This document shows positions 16,966 through 25,692 of a stretch of 64,000 nucleotides of DNA, in pieces. Both the position numbers and the translations under genes were made by a program. Origin of the DNA: Clostridiales bacterium SIT11 (lineage in GTDB: Bacteria; Bacillota; Clostridia; Tissierellales; Peptoniphilaceae). The notes under the pieces are model-generated. The model ran no database searches. It saw only the letters and a list, made by a program, of their open reading frames with translations, and had not been told where the DNA came from. The stretch is from the NCBI GenBank assembly GCA_001299455.1, contig CYUK01000003.1, forward strand, positions 1,674,001-1,738,000, written 5' to 3'. Numbering within the stretch: the first letter of the stretch is position 1; every line of letters starts with the position of its first letter.

Positions 16966-18619
16966 AAACTTTGCAATTATTGATGACTTAAAGGTCAGTT
17001 TTCAAGAGGGACTCAATGTCCTTACAGGAGAGACAGGGTCTGGAAAGTCCATCTTAATTGACGCCCTGGACATGATTTTAGGTGCCCGGGCCAATAAAAA
17101 TTTTATCCGGACAGACCAGGATTCTGCCTGGATTCAAGGTGTTTTTTTCGACCAGTCTCAAGACCTACAGAAGACCCTGGAGGACTTGGGAATTCCCAAG
17201 GAGGACTACCTAACCTTGACTCGGGAAGTCTACCGGGACAGGCCCAGTATTTTACGGGTCAACAACCAGGTGGTCAGCCTAAACCAGCTCCCAAAGATTA
17301 CCAAAAATTTAGTGGATGTCTTTGCCCAGCACCAGGGGCCGGAACTTTTAGACAGCCAAAGGCAAAAGGAAATTTTAGATTCCTTTGGAGACCTCAAGCA
17401 CAAGGACAACCTAAGGCTTTTGGCGGAAAAATACCAGGGCTATGAGGACCTAAAAAAAGAAATTGCCGACTTAAAAATGGATGACCAGAGTCGAATGCGG
17501 GAAATGGACCTTTTGGAATTTCAATGCCAGGAAATTGAAGAGGCCCAGTTGTCAGAAGAGGATGAAGAAGCCCTAACCAGTCGCTTTCGCCAGCTGGAAA
17601 ACCAAAGTGAAATTAAGGGGGGCCTGGAAAAAACCTACCTCTACTTGACCTCCCCCTACCAGGAGCCTGGAGCCCTGGAACAAATAGACATGGCCCTAGG
17701 GGAGCTCTTCCGTTTGGGAGACTATGACAAAGACCTGGAAGACTATGGCAACCAGCTGGAAAGTCTCCGCCATGAAATAAAGGAAGTGGCCAATGACCTG
17801 AATCGGAGCCTGGACTACTATGAAGAAGACCCTGAAGCCCTTCAGGAAGTTCAAGGACGGATGGACCTGGTCCAAAACTTAAAGAGGAAGTACGGAAATA
17901 GTGTCAAAGAAATTTTGACCTTCTATGAAGAGGGCAAGGCCCGCCTCGATCTTTTAAGGGCCTATGACCTGGAGATGGACAAAAAGCAAGGGGCCCTGGA
18001 CCAGCTGGAAAAAGACCTTTTGGACCTGGCCAGGACCATCCACAAGGACCGGGTCACTATTGGGACGGCCCTGGGAAGAAGGATGGAAGAAGAAATTGCC
18101 GCCTTAAACCTAGAAAATGCTCGCTTCCAGGTTCACTTGGAAGAAAAACCCCTGGGCCCCGATGGCCTAGACCAGGTTGTCTTTTACCTGTCCACCAACC
18201 TGGGAGAGGACTTAAAACCCCTGTCCCAAGTGGCATCTGGTGGGGAAATGAGCCGGATGATGCTGGGCTTTAAAAGTATTATCGCCGACAGGGACCAAAT
18301 CAAGACCCTAATTTTCGATGAAATTGATACGGGAATTAGTGGAAAAACAGCCCATATTGTCAGTAAAAAGTTGCGCAACCTGGCCCGGGGTCGGCAAATT
18401 TTGGTCATTAGCCACCTACCTCAAATGGTGGCCCAGGCCCAAGCCCACTATAAGATTGAAAAGGAATACAAGGACCAAAGAATGGTCTCCACAATCCGTA
18501 AATTAAATAAAGAAGACCAGGCCTATGAGTTGGCCAGGTTAATTAGTACAGATAAAATTACAGAAAAAACCTTGCAGACAGCAAAAGAAATGATGGAATT
18601 AAACAGGGAGGACATATGA
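16943..18619 (+). CDS. recN: DNA repair protein RecN
   Basis: SMC-like ATPase in double-strand break repair. The N-terminal Walker A GETGSGKS spans residues 29-36, a long coiled-coil middle follows (~150-400), and the C-terminal ABC signature VASGGEMSRMML and Walker B LIFDEIDTGISG are intact. I prefer the ATG at 16943 (558 residues, MLLELNIKNFAIID) over the upstream in-frame ATG at 16931, since GGAGG (16933-16937) is placed for 16943. It overlaps tlyA by about 23 bases and the next gene by 4, within one operon. Confidence 0.95.
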   Translation: MLLELNIKNFAIIDDLKVSFQEGLNVLTGETGSGKSILIDALDMILGARANKNFIRTDQDSAWIQGVFFDQSQDLQKTLEDLGIPKEDYLTLTREVYRDRPSILRVNNQVVSLNQLPKITKNLVDVFAQHQGPELLDSQRQKEILDSFGDLKHKDNLRLLAEKYQGYEDLKKEIADLKMDDQSRMREMDLLEFQCQEIEEAQLSEEDEEALTSRFRQLENQSEIKGGLEKTYLYLTSPYQEPGALEQIDMALGELFRLGDYDKDLEDYGNQLESLRHEIKEVANDLNRSLDYYEEDPEALQEVQGRMDLVQNLKRKYGNSVKEILTFYEEGKARLDLLRAYDLEMDKKQGALDQLEKDLLDLARTIHKDRVTIGTALGRRMEEEIAALNLENARFQVHLEEKPLGPDGLDQVVFYLSTNLGEDLKPLSQVASGGEMSRMMLGFKSIIADRDQIKTLIFDEIDTGISGKTAHIVSKKLRNLARGRQILVISHLPQMVAQAQAHYKIEKEYKDQRMVSTIRKLNKEDQAYELARLISTDKITEKTLQTAKEMMELNREDI

Positions 18620-19158
18620 GTAGCGAAGAGAGGACAATTAAGTCAGATCAAATTTACGAGGGACGGATTTTAGCCCTTCGTGTAGATACAGTTGAACTAC
18701 CAAACCAAAAATATTCCAAAAGAGAAATTGTAGACCATGTTGGCGCTGTAGGGGTGGTGGCCATTAATGACAAGGGAGAATTGGCTTTAATTCGCCAATA
18801 CCGTAAGGCCGTGGAAAAATCCCTGCTTGAAATTCCGGCAGGCTTGGTAGACCCCAACGAAGAACCGGGAATGGCGGCAAAAAGAGAACTGAAAGAGGAA
18901 ACAGGCTACGCCTGTGAAAAGGTGGAATTTATGACAGAGTTTTATCCTTCTCCAGGCTTTTCCACAGAAAAAATTCACCTTTTCATGGCTAAGGGGCTCA
19001 AAATGGAAGAACCGGACCCAGATGAAACAGAATTTTTGGAGCTGGTTCACATGCCCTATGAAGAAGCTCTTCGCAGGGTGAAACTTGGAGAATTTACAGA
19101 TGCCAAAACCATCCTAGCCATTCTTATTGCACAAGATTTTATGGAGGAAAAACGATGA
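18616..19158 (+). CDS. nudF: NUDIX hydrolase, ADP-ribose pyrophosphatase type
   Basis: 180-residue NUDIX enzyme, most like ADP-ribose diphosphatases that cleave ADP-ribose to AMP and ribose 5-phosphate. The complete Nudix box runs from GLVDPNE to RELKEETGY (about residues 75-97), preceded by the LIRQYR and EIPAGL motifs and followed by a proline-containing FYPSPGF loop typical of the subfamily. It overlaps recN by 4 bases (ATGA) and punA by 4, suggesting a nucleotide-salvage subgroup with the two phosphorylases downstream. Confidence 0.9.
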   Translation: MSSEERTIKSDQIYEGRILALRVDTVELPNQKYSKREIVDHVGAVGVVAINDKGELALIRQYRKAVEKSLLEIPAGLVDPNEEPGMAAKRELKEETGYACEKVEFMTEFYPSPGFSTEKIHLFMAKGLKMEEPDPDETEFLELVHMPYEEALRRVKLGEFTDAKTILAILIAQDFMEEKR

Positions 19159-19964
19159 AAGCAGTTGACCGTATTAGAGAAGCTTCAGAACTCCGGCCGA
19201 AAATAGGCCTAGTCCTAGGGTCCGGTTTGGGAAATTTTGCAGAAAGTATTGAAGACCCTGTAACCATTCCCTACAAGGACTTGGAAGGCTTTGTCTCTTC
19301 CTCTGTCCAAGGCCACAAGGGAGAATTTATTCTAGGTAAGCTTAATGGAGTGGAAATTCTTGCTATGAACGGCCGCATCCACTACTATGAAGGCCATTCC
19401 ATAGACCAAGTGGTCTATCCCATGAAGGTCATGGCCGATTTGGGGATAGAAAAAGTCATTATTACCAATGCTGCCGGGGGCGTCAACAAGGACTTTCAAC
19501 CGGGAGACCTGATGCTGATTACAGACCACATTAACTTTACGGGAGTCAACCCCCTAATGGGGAAAAATGATGACAACTTGGGGCCTCGGTTTTTAGACAT
19601 GACCCATGCCTATCCCAAGGATTTGCAAGACTTGGCCAGGGAAGCCGCCAAGGAAGAGGGAATTTCCCTCCAAGAGGGAGTTTATATGTGGTTTACAGGT
19701 CCCAGCTATGAAACGGCAGCGGAAGTACGCCTGGCCAGAACTGTAGGTGGGGACGCTGTGGGCATGAGTACAGTGCCGGAAGTTTTAGTGGCCCACCACA
19801 GGGGCGTTGAAGTTTTAGGCATCTCCTTAATTACAAACCATGCAACAGGAGTTAGTGACCAGGTTTTGAGCCACCAAGAGGTAGTGGAAGTGTCCAAAAA
19901 AGCAGAGGGAAACTTTAAAAAACTTGTAACGAGAATTATAGAGAGATTAGGCCATGCATATTAA
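19155..19964 (+). CDS. punA: Purine-nucleoside phosphorylase
   Basis: Phosphorolysis of (deoxy)guanosine and inosine, family 2 (trimeric) PNP, 269 residues. Diagnostic segments: phosphate-binding GSGLGNFAE near residue 22, the GRIHYYEGH loop, VIITNAAGGVN, and near the C-terminus GMSTVPEVLVAHHRG with ISLITNHATGV. Its start overlaps nudF by 4 bases behind GGAGG, and its end overlaps the pyrimidine phosphorylase by 11 bases. Confidence 0.96.
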   Translation: MKAVDRIREASELRPKIGLVLGSGLGNFAESIEDPVTIPYKDLEGFVSSSVQGHKGEFILGKLNGVEILAMNGRIHYYEGHSIDQVVYPMKVMADLGIEKVIITNAAGGVNKDFQPGDLMLITDHINFTGVNPLMGKNDDNLGPRFLDMTHAYPKDLQDLAREAAKEEGISLQEGVYMWFTGPSYETAAEVRLARTVGGDAVGMSTVPEVLVAHHRGVEVLGISLITNHATGVSDQVLSHQEVVEVSKKAEGNFKKLVTRIIERLGHAY

Positions 19965-21258
19965 TGAACTTATTGAAAAGAAAAAACATGGAGAGGCTCT
20001 GACGGAAAAGGAAATTCAGGACTGGATTGAAGCCTATGTTCAGGGAGAAGTTCCAGACTACCAGGTATCTGCCCTTTTAATGGCCATTTACTTTCAAGGT
20101 CTAGATGACCAGGAAACCTACTTTTTAACCAAGGCCCTCCTTGAGTCAGGAGACCAGGTGGACCTGGGAGAAATTAAGAAAAAGAAGGTAGACAAGCACT
20201 CCACAGGAGGAGTGGGGGATACCATCAGCCTAGTTTTAGGCCCCCTTTTGGCAGCTAGAGGCCTGGCCTTTGCCAAGATGAGTGGACGAGGTTTAGGCCA
20301 CACAGGAGGGACCCTGGACAAGTTAGAAGCCATTGACGGCTTTTCTGTGGAAGAATCCAAGGAAGATTTTATCGATCAGGTGAACCGTATTGGCCTGGCT
20401 ATTGTAGGTCAAACAGCCAATATCACCCCAGGAGATAAGAAACTTTACAGCCTGCGGGATGCCACTGAAACAGTAGACCAAAGTTCCCTCATTGCCGCCA
20501 GTATTATCAGCAAGAAAATGGCCATTGAAAGTGATGCCCTCATCCTAGATGTGAAAATGGGAGAAGGAGCCTTTATGAAAAACTTGGAAGAGGCCCAAGA
20601 GTTGGCAGAAAAACTTGTGGACTTGGGAGGAAAATTTGGCCGCAAGGTCATGGCTGTGATTTCTTCCATGGAAGAGCCCCTGAGTAAGGCCATAGGCAAT
20701 TTAATAGAAGTTCAAGAGGCCATTAAAGTCCTCCAGGGCAAGGGGTCGGAGGACCTAAGAGACCTGGCCCTGAGCTTGGGAGCAAAACTTTTGGTCCTCA
20801 CAGGAGAAGAAGAGGACGAAGACCGGGCCCGGCAAGAACTTTTGGGAGAAATTACATCGGGTCATGCCCTGGAAAAATTTGCCGCCATGGTCAAGGCCCA
20901 GGGAGGGCAGTTGACACCGGAAGAAATTTTGGAGAAAAGTTTAAGTCCCAAGATTTACACCATCCGAGCCAGGGAAGATGGCTGGCTTGAAAAAATCCAT
21001 GCCCTGAGTCTGGGAGAAGGAGCCCGGAGATTGGGCGCTGGCCGCCTGAGTATGGAGGATGTCATTGACCCAGGAGCTGGCCTCTACCTCCATAAAAAAG
21101 TGGGGGACCCGGTGAAAAAAGGAGAACCTATCCTGGACCTCTATGGAAAAAATGTAGAGGACTTGGAAGATGTAATCCAGGATCTGGAAGGAGCCCTGGC
21201 CTACTCCAAGTCCCCTGTGGAAAAACCGACCTTAATTTATAGGGAGGTGAAGGCATGA
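19954..21258 (+). CDS. pdp: Pyrimidine-nucleoside phosphorylase (thymidine phosphorylase family)
   Basis: 434 residues, cleaving uridine/thymidine with phosphate. The glycosyltransferase family 3 fold is clear: KKKVDKHSTGGVGD phosphate site (residues ~78-91), SGRGLGHTGGTLDKLE signature (~109-124), IGQTANITPGDKKLYSLRDAT, and the C-terminal PYNP domain. I cannot separate Pdp from strict DeoA by eye; the Bacillus-like length and the neighbours favour Pdp. It overlaps punA by 11 bases and the next gene by 4. Confidence 0.92.
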   Translation: MHINELIEKKKHGEALTEKEIQDWIEAYVQGEVPDYQVSALLMAIYFQGLDDQETYFLTKALLESGDQVDLGEIKKKKVDKHSTGGVGDTISLVLGPLLAARGLAFAKMSGRGLGHTGGTLDKLEAIDGFSVEESKEDFIDQVNRIGLAIVGQTANITPGDKKLYSLRDATETVDQSSLIAASIISKKMAIESDALILDVKMGEGAFMKNLEEAQELAEKLVDLGGKFGRKVMAVISSMEEPLSKAIGNLIEVQEAIKVLQGKGSEDLRDLALSLGAKLLVLTGEEEDEDRARQELLGEITSGHALEKFAAMVKAQGGQLTPEEILEKSLSPKIYTIRAREDGWLEKIHALSLGEGARRLGAGRLSMEDVIDPGAGLYLHKKVGDPVKKGEPILDLYGKNVEDLEDVIQDLEGALAYSKSPVEKPTLIYREVKA

Positions 21259-21878
21259 GCCAAGTGATGACCTACCTTGTCCGGGTGATTGCTCTTTTAA
21301 TTGCCATTGTAGGTCATGAAGTGGCCCATGGCTATGTGGCCTATTTAAATGGAGACTTGACGGCCAAGTCCGATGGGCGGTTGAGCCTAAATCCCTTAAG
21401 ACACTTGGACCCCATTGGCCTTTTGGCCATGATTATTTTCCGCTTTGGCTGGGCCAAGGCCGTCCCCATTAATCCCTATGCCTTTCGCAAGAGAAAGCTG
21501 GGAATGCTGACTGTTTCCTTGGCCGGCGTGGTCTATAATTTAATTATGGGTTTTCTCTTTGCTGGCGTCTATGTCTACTTCCACTTCCATCCTGTGAATT
21601 CCGACTTTGTCATGGCCTTGGTGGAAAATATTCTTTGGTACAATATCATGCTGGGTCTTTTTAACCTAGTTCCCCTGCCTCCCCTGGATGGGTCCAAGGT
21701 CCTGGCCACCCTACTGCCAAGGAAGTGGGAAGACTTTTTTTACCGCTATGAACGCTATATGTATATCCTCCTAGTGGTAGGGATTTTTTCAGGCCTGATT
21801 AATGAAATCCTAAGTCCCATTTTTATGTCGGTCATCCAATGGTTTTTAGCTTTCTGGGGGTCTATCCTCTATGTATGA
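21255..21878 (+). CDS. Site-2 protease family (M50) membrane metallopeptidase
   Basis: 207-residue membrane protein with the zinc motif HEVAH (residues 21-25) in its first helix and the distal NLVPLPPLDGSK motif supplying the third ligand. It belongs to the short group of M50 peptidases without PDZ domains. Substrate unknown. A position between pdp and scpA is recurrent in Clostridia as I recall. It overlaps both neighbours, by 4 and 8 bases, so it is translated as part of the operon. Confidence 0.92.
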   Translation: MSQVMTYLVRVIALLIAIVGHEVAHGYVAYLNGDLTAKSDGRLSLNPLRHLDPIGLLAMIIFRFGWAKAVPINPYAFRKRKLGMLTVSLAGVVYNLIMGFLFAGVYVYFHFHPVNSDFVMALVENILWYNIMLGLFNLVPLPPLDGSKVLATLLPRKWEDFFYRYERYMYILLVVGIFSGLINEILSPIFMSVIQWFLAFWGSILYV

Positions 21879-22593
21879 TGTGGACCTAGAAGTCTACCAG
21901 GGGCCCATGGACCTTCTCTTGGAGTTGATTCGGAAAAATGAACTGGATATTTATGACATCCCCATTGCCTTTGTCACCAGGGAATTTTTAAAGGAAATGG
22001 ACCAAAAGTCCATGGACATGAACAATTTGTCCAGCTTTCTTTTAATGGCCTCCACCCTTCTGGCGATTAAGTCCAAGATGCTTCTTCCCAAGCACCAAGA
22101 GGAGGAAGAGGAGGAAGAAGATCCCCGGGCAGACCTGGTTCAAAAACTTTTGGAATACAAGGTCTACAAGGAAATCGCCCAGGACTTTAAGGGCCGGGAA
22201 ATTGAAGGGTCCAAGGTCCTGACTCGTCTGCCCCAGGAATGGGTCAGTAAAACGGATGCCTATCTTTTACAAGACTTGGCCTCCCAGGACTTATTGGAGG
22301 CTTTTACAGAGCTTCTAGCCAGGAGCCAGGCCAGGGCCAATGAGGGAGGAATTCAGCCCATCTATGCAGAGAGGTTCAAGGTTTCAGACTGCCTCATGAA
22401 CCTCCGCCAGGCCCTAGTAGAAAAAAAGAAAATTTCCTTTGAAAGTCTCTTGAGCCAAGAACCCACAAGGGAGGAAGTTATTAGCTATTTTTTAGGCCTA
22501 TTGGAACTTGCTAAGACAGGGGGCTGCCATATTTTATACCATGCCAGGAAAAAGAAAATTTACATTGAAAGGAGGGAGGAAGTCCATGATTAG
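21871..22593 (+). CDS. scpA: Segregation and condensation protein A
   Basis: Kleisin subunit of the bacterial SMC condensin, 240 residues. The N-terminal family signature (YQGPMDLLLELIRKNELDIYDIPI) and the LLMASTLLAIKSKMLLP helix are evident, followed by an acidic linker (EEEEEEED) and a winged helix at the C-terminus. It overlaps the M50 gene and scpB by 8 bases each. Confidence 0.96.
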   Translation: MYDVDLEVYQGPMDLLLELIRKNELDIYDIPIAFVTREFLKEMDQKSMDMNNLSSFLLMASTLLAIKSKMLLPKHQEEEEEEEDPRADLVQKLLEYKVYKEIAQDFKGREIEGSKVLTRLPQEWVSKTDAYLLQDLASQDLLEAFTELLARSQARANEGGIQPIYAERFKVSDCLMNLRQALVEKKKISFESLLSQEPTREEVISYFLGLLELAKTGGCHILYHARKKKIYIERREEVHD

Positions 22594-23128
22594 TTTAACA
22601 GCCAGTATTGAAGCTATTTTATTTGCCTGGGCTGAGCCCATAGCCATGAAGGAAATCAGCCGGGTTTTGGACCTTCCCCTCCCTCGGATTTATGAAGGGG
22701 TCCAGGCTCTTAAGGACCGCTACCAGGAAGAAGATTCCGGCCTGAAAATTATTGAAGTCAACAACACCATCCAATTGGGGACCAAGGAAGCCTGCTATGG
22801 CCAGGTGGAAAAGTTTTTTGAGGACAAGAAGAAAAAGAACTTGTCCAATGCCGGCCTGGAAACCTTGGCGATTGTGGCCTACAAGCAGCCCATTACCAAA
22901 TTGGAAGTTGAAGAGATTCGAGGGGTCCAATGTGACAGTATTCTCAGAACCCTTTGCCAAATTGGCTATATTGAAAGCAAGGGAAAACTGGACAAGCCGG
23001 GGAAACCTACAATCTATGGGACCACTCCTACTTTTTTAAAGAAGTTTGGCTTTCTTTCCATAGAAGATTTACCTTCCTTAGAGCCTAAAGATCAGGAGCA
23101 AAACTTTCTAGAGGAGGACCCTTCATGA
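22586..23128 (+). CDS. scpB: Segregation and condensation protein B
   Basis: Second kleisin-interacting subunit of SMC-ScpAB, 180 residues with two winged helices. SIEAILFAWAEPIAMKEIS opens the protein and NAGLETLAIVAYKQPITKLEVEEIRG is the diagnostic core. The ATG at 22586 follows GGAGGGAGGAAG. An in-frame start 78 bases upstream would lie deep inside scpA and adds a non-conserved extension, so I rejected it. The last ~20 residues are polar and variable. Confidence 0.95.
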   Translation: MISLTASIEAILFAWAEPIAMKEISRVLDLPLPRIYEGVQALKDRYQEEDSGLKIIEVNNTIQLGTKEACYGQVEKFFEDKKKKNLSNAGLETLAIVAYKQPITKLEVEEIRGVQCDSILRTLCQIGYIESKGKLDKPGKPTIYGTTPTFLKKFGFLSIEDLPSLEPKDQEQNFLEEDPS

Positions 23129-23829
23129 GGCTGCAAAAATACATGGCTCATGCCGGCCTGGCTTCCCGGCGAAAGAGTGAAGAAATTATCCTAGAGGGCC
23201 GGGTCAAGGTCAATGGCCAAGTGGTTGCCAGCCTGGGAACCAAGGTGGAGGAAGGAGACCGGGTAGAAGTGGATGGAAAAGTCCTCAACCTAGATGAGGG
23301 TTTTGTCTACTACATTTTAAACAAGCCCCAGGGGGTCCTTTCCACAGTCCGAGATGACCGGGGAAGGAAGACCGTTTTGGACCTTTTAGACAGTCCCAAG
23401 AGAATTTATCCTGTAGGCCGCTTGGACATGGACACCAGTGGCCTCTTACTTTTAACTAATGACGGAGCCCTTACAAATGCCCTCATCCATCCCTCCAAGG
23501 AGGTGGATAAAACCTATAAGGTGACAGTTCAGGGAAGCCTATCCAGAGAAGATTTGAGTCCCCTGGAAAAGGGAATAAGCTATCAAGGAGTCTACTATCA
23601 TCCAGGCCGCCTGGGGAGGATTCAGGTGAAAAGAGGAAAGACTCTTTTTCAACTGACCATCCATGAGGGAAAAAACCACCAGGTAAAAAATATGTGCCTG
23701 GCCTTAGGATACCCTATCCAAGCCCTCCACCGGGAGAGTTTTGCCGGTCTAGACTTAAAGGGTCTGGGGCCGGGAGATTATAGGCCTCTTCGACCAGAGG
23801 AAGTGGAAAAATTAAAGGAGTACCAATGA
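23125..23829 (+). CDS. rluB: RluB/RsuA-family rRNA pseudouridine synthase
   Basis: 234 residues: S4 domain (1-60) followed by the pseudouridine synthase fold. The catalytic aspartate sits in GRLDMDTSGLLLLTNDG and the downstream NHQVKNMC motif is visible. Firmicute members behind scpB modify 23S rRNA. It overlaps scpB by 4 bases behind GGAGG, and its TGA overlaps the next start. Confidence 0.94.
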   Translation: MRLQKYMAHAGLASRRKSEEIILEGRVKVNGQVVASLGTKVEEGDRVEVDGKVLNLDEGFVYYILNKPQGVLSTVRDDRGRKTVLDLLDSPKRIYPVGRLDMDTSGLLLLTNDGALTNALIHPSKEVDKTYKVTVQGSLSREDLSPLEKGISYQGVYYHPGRLGRIQVKRGKTLFQLTIHEGKNHQVKNMCLALGYPIQALHRESFAGLDLKGLGPGDYRPLRPEEVEKLKEYQ

Positions 23830-24383
23830 TGGAAGAAAATGCCCTGGACTACATGCATTCTTTTTTAGAAGACCAGGTAAAAAATAGGGACCTGGCTGTG
23901 GATGCCACCCTAGGGACAGGGAGAGACAGTCTTTACTTAAAAGATTCTTTAAAAATCCAAAGGATTTATGGTTTTGACATCCAAAAGGAGGCCCTGGACC
24001 AGGCCAAGGAAAGATTAGGGGACCGGGAAGGTATTCAGCTTATCCAGGACAGCCACGAAAATATGGGCCACTACATCCATGAAGAGGTGGATGTAGTTTG
24101 CTTTAACCTAGGCTACCTTCCTGGGGGAGACAAGGCCGTAATTACTAAAAAAGAATCCACCTGCCGGGCCATTGAAGAAGCCCTTAAACTTTTAAGGGAA
24201 GGGGGCCTCATGACCATTCTACTTTACCGGAGCCACAAGGGAGCCCAGGAAGAAGTGGAGGCAGTCTTAAATCTCCTTTCCCAGCTGGACCAAAAGAAAT
24301 TCCTAGTCCACTGGTTGAGCTTTCCTAATCAAAAAAACCAGCCGGCCTACTTTCTGGGATTAAAGAAAAGGACAAAAAAATGA
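23826..24383 (+). CDS. mnmM: MnmM/YtqB-type class I SAM methyltransferase
   Basis: 185-residue Rossmann-fold methyltransferase. Motif I is VDATLGTGRDSLYL (~30-43), then the motif II aspartate in YGFDIQKEAL, and a CFNLGYLPGG catalytic loop characteristic of the YtqB group. Established knowledge: YtqB-type MnmM completes mnm5s2U34 in tRNA. It overlaps rluB by 4 bases and the following flavoprotein gene by 4. ATG codons occur at 23826 and 23829; I used the first. Confidence 0.85.
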   Translation: MMEENALDYMHSFLEDQVKNRDLAVDATLGTGRDSLYLKDSLKIQRIYGFDIQKEALDQAKERLGDREGIQLIQDSHENMGHYIHEEVDVVCFNLGYLPGGDKAVITKKESTCRAIEEALKLLREGGLMTILLYRSHKGAQEEVEAVLNLLSQLDQKKFLVHWLSFPNQKNQPAYFLGLKKRTKK

Positions 24384-25582
24384 AAATTATTGTAATTGGA
24401 GGAGGACCAGCAGGGATGATGGCGGCTATCCAGGCTAGCAAGTCCAGCCAAGTGGTCCTCCTGGAACAAAATGAAAAATTAGGAAAAAAATTGTACATTA
24501 CAGGCAAGGGACGGTGTAATTTTACCAACAACAAGGACATTTCTGAATTTTTCCCTGAGTTGGTCCGAAACCCTTCCTTTTTATATTCTGCCTTTTATAG
24601 CTTTTCCAACCTGGACCTGGTAAATTTTTTGCAACTTCCCTATAAGGTGGAAAGAGGAGATCGGATTTTTCCCCAATCAGACAAGTCTTCGGATGTCATC
24701 CGAGCCTTAGAGGCCTTCTGTCAAAAGGGGGGCGTGGATATTCGGAAGAATACAAAGGTTCTGGGGCTTGAAAAAGAAGGAGACCAGTTTTCTATTGAAA
24801 CAAATAAAGGAAACTTAACTTGTGACCGGGTCATCCTGGCGACAGGAGGGCGGTCCTATCCCAGGACCGGGTCCCAGGGAGATGGCTACGACTTTGCCAA
24901 AAAGCTAGGCCATACAATTATTCCCCTAAAGCCAGCCCTGGTCCCCTTAATCTTAAAAGACTCCTGGACCCAGGACTTAGAAGGCCTTTCACTAAGAAAT
25001 GTGGCCTTAAAGGCCCAGGGAGATGGGAAGGAAGAGCTCTTTGGAGAGGCCCTCATCACAAAAACCGGCCTTAGTGGTCCTATCGCTCTGAGTCTTTCTT
25101 CTAAAATCAACCGCTGGAAGAAAGTGGACTTGAGTTTAGACCTAAAACCGGCCTTGGACTTCCAAAGTCTGGACCAGTCCCTTCTCCGGGACTTTGACCA
25201 AAATAAAAATAAGGAAGTATTGACGGTGATGAAAAGTCGCCTGCCTCAGGCTCTGGCAGAGGTCTTCTTAAATGTAGTCCAAGTGGATTCCCGGAAAAAA
25301 ATCCACGACCTGACTAGGGAGGACCGGGACAAGCTGGTCCATGGCTTAAAAAACTTTCCCTTACACTTTAAGGCCCTGGATTCCATTGAAAGGGGCATTG
25401 TCACCAGTGGAGGCGTGGACACCTTGGAAGTAGACCCTTCTACCATGGAATCTAAGCTGGTAAAGGGCCTCTATTTTTCTGGGGAACTTCTAGACCTAGA
25501 TGCCCTGACAGGGGGCTTTAACCTCCAGATTGCCTTTTCAACAGGCTACCTGGCTGGAGAAAATTCTAGGCTGGAAAGTTGA
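24380..25582 (+). CDS. HI0933/BaiN-like FAD-dependent oxidoreductase
   Basis: 400-residue flavoprotein. An N-terminal dinucleotide-binding GGGPAGMMAA (residues 7-16) is followed by the family-typical KLYITGKGRCNFTNN, the second-strand RVILATGGRSYPRTGS, and the C-terminal TSGGVDTLEVDPSTME and GELLDLDALTGGFNLQIAFSTG. Members are annotated as NAD(P)/FAD oxidoreductases of uncertain substrate. It is the last gene of the nusB operon; its stop codon forms part of the cmk promoter. Confidence 0.92.
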   Translation: MKIIVIGGGPAGMMAAIQASKSSQVVLLEQNEKLGKKLYITGKGRCNFTNNKDISEFFPELVRNPSFLYSAFYSFSNLDLVNFLQLPYKVERGDRIFPQSDKSSDVIRALEAFCQKGGVDIRKNTKVLGLEKEGDQFSIETNKGNLTCDRVILATGGRSYPRTGSQGDGYDFAKKLGHTIIPLKPALVPLILKDSWTQDLEGLSLRNVALKAQGDGKEELFGEALITKTGLSGPIALSLSSKINRWKKVDLSLDLKPALDFQSLDQSLLRDFDQNKNKEVLTVMKSRLPQALAEVFLNVVQVDSRKKIHDLTREDRDKLVHGLKNFPLHFKALDSIERGIVTSGGVDTLEVDPSTMESKLVKGLYFSGELLDLDALTGGFNLQIAFSTGYLAGENSRLES

Positions 25583-25607
25583 AAAAAAGCCTAGAATTAG
25601 GTATAAT
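25579..25607 (+). promoter_or_regulatory. SigA promoter of the cmk operon
   Basis: TTGAAA (25579-25584), 17 bases, TATAAT (25602-25607). The -35 contains the TGA stop of the preceding gene (25580-25582). The start point would be near 25614, giving a leader of ~80 bases. Confidence 0.8.
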
Positions 25608-25634
25608 AGACTTACTTTCATACGATGATATCTT

Positions 25635-25667
25635 AAAAATCGCTAGCCTAGGTTAGTGATTTTTACC
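25635..25667 (+). terminator. Terminator-like hairpin in the cmk leader
   Basis: An 11-base stem (25635-25645 with 25654-25664, one G-T pair) around an 8-base loop, with T-rich 3' arm. It lies after the cmk promoter and 28 bases before the cmk ATG, so it may end the nusB operon and also lower cmk transcription. Confidence 0.65.
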
Positions 25668-25692
25668 ATTTTTACCATAAGAGAGGGAAATT

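Noticed and set aside
22508-22585. 26-residue N-terminal extension of ScpB
   Set aside because: It overlaps scpA deeply, is not conserved, and the ATG at 22586 has a strong ribosome binding site.
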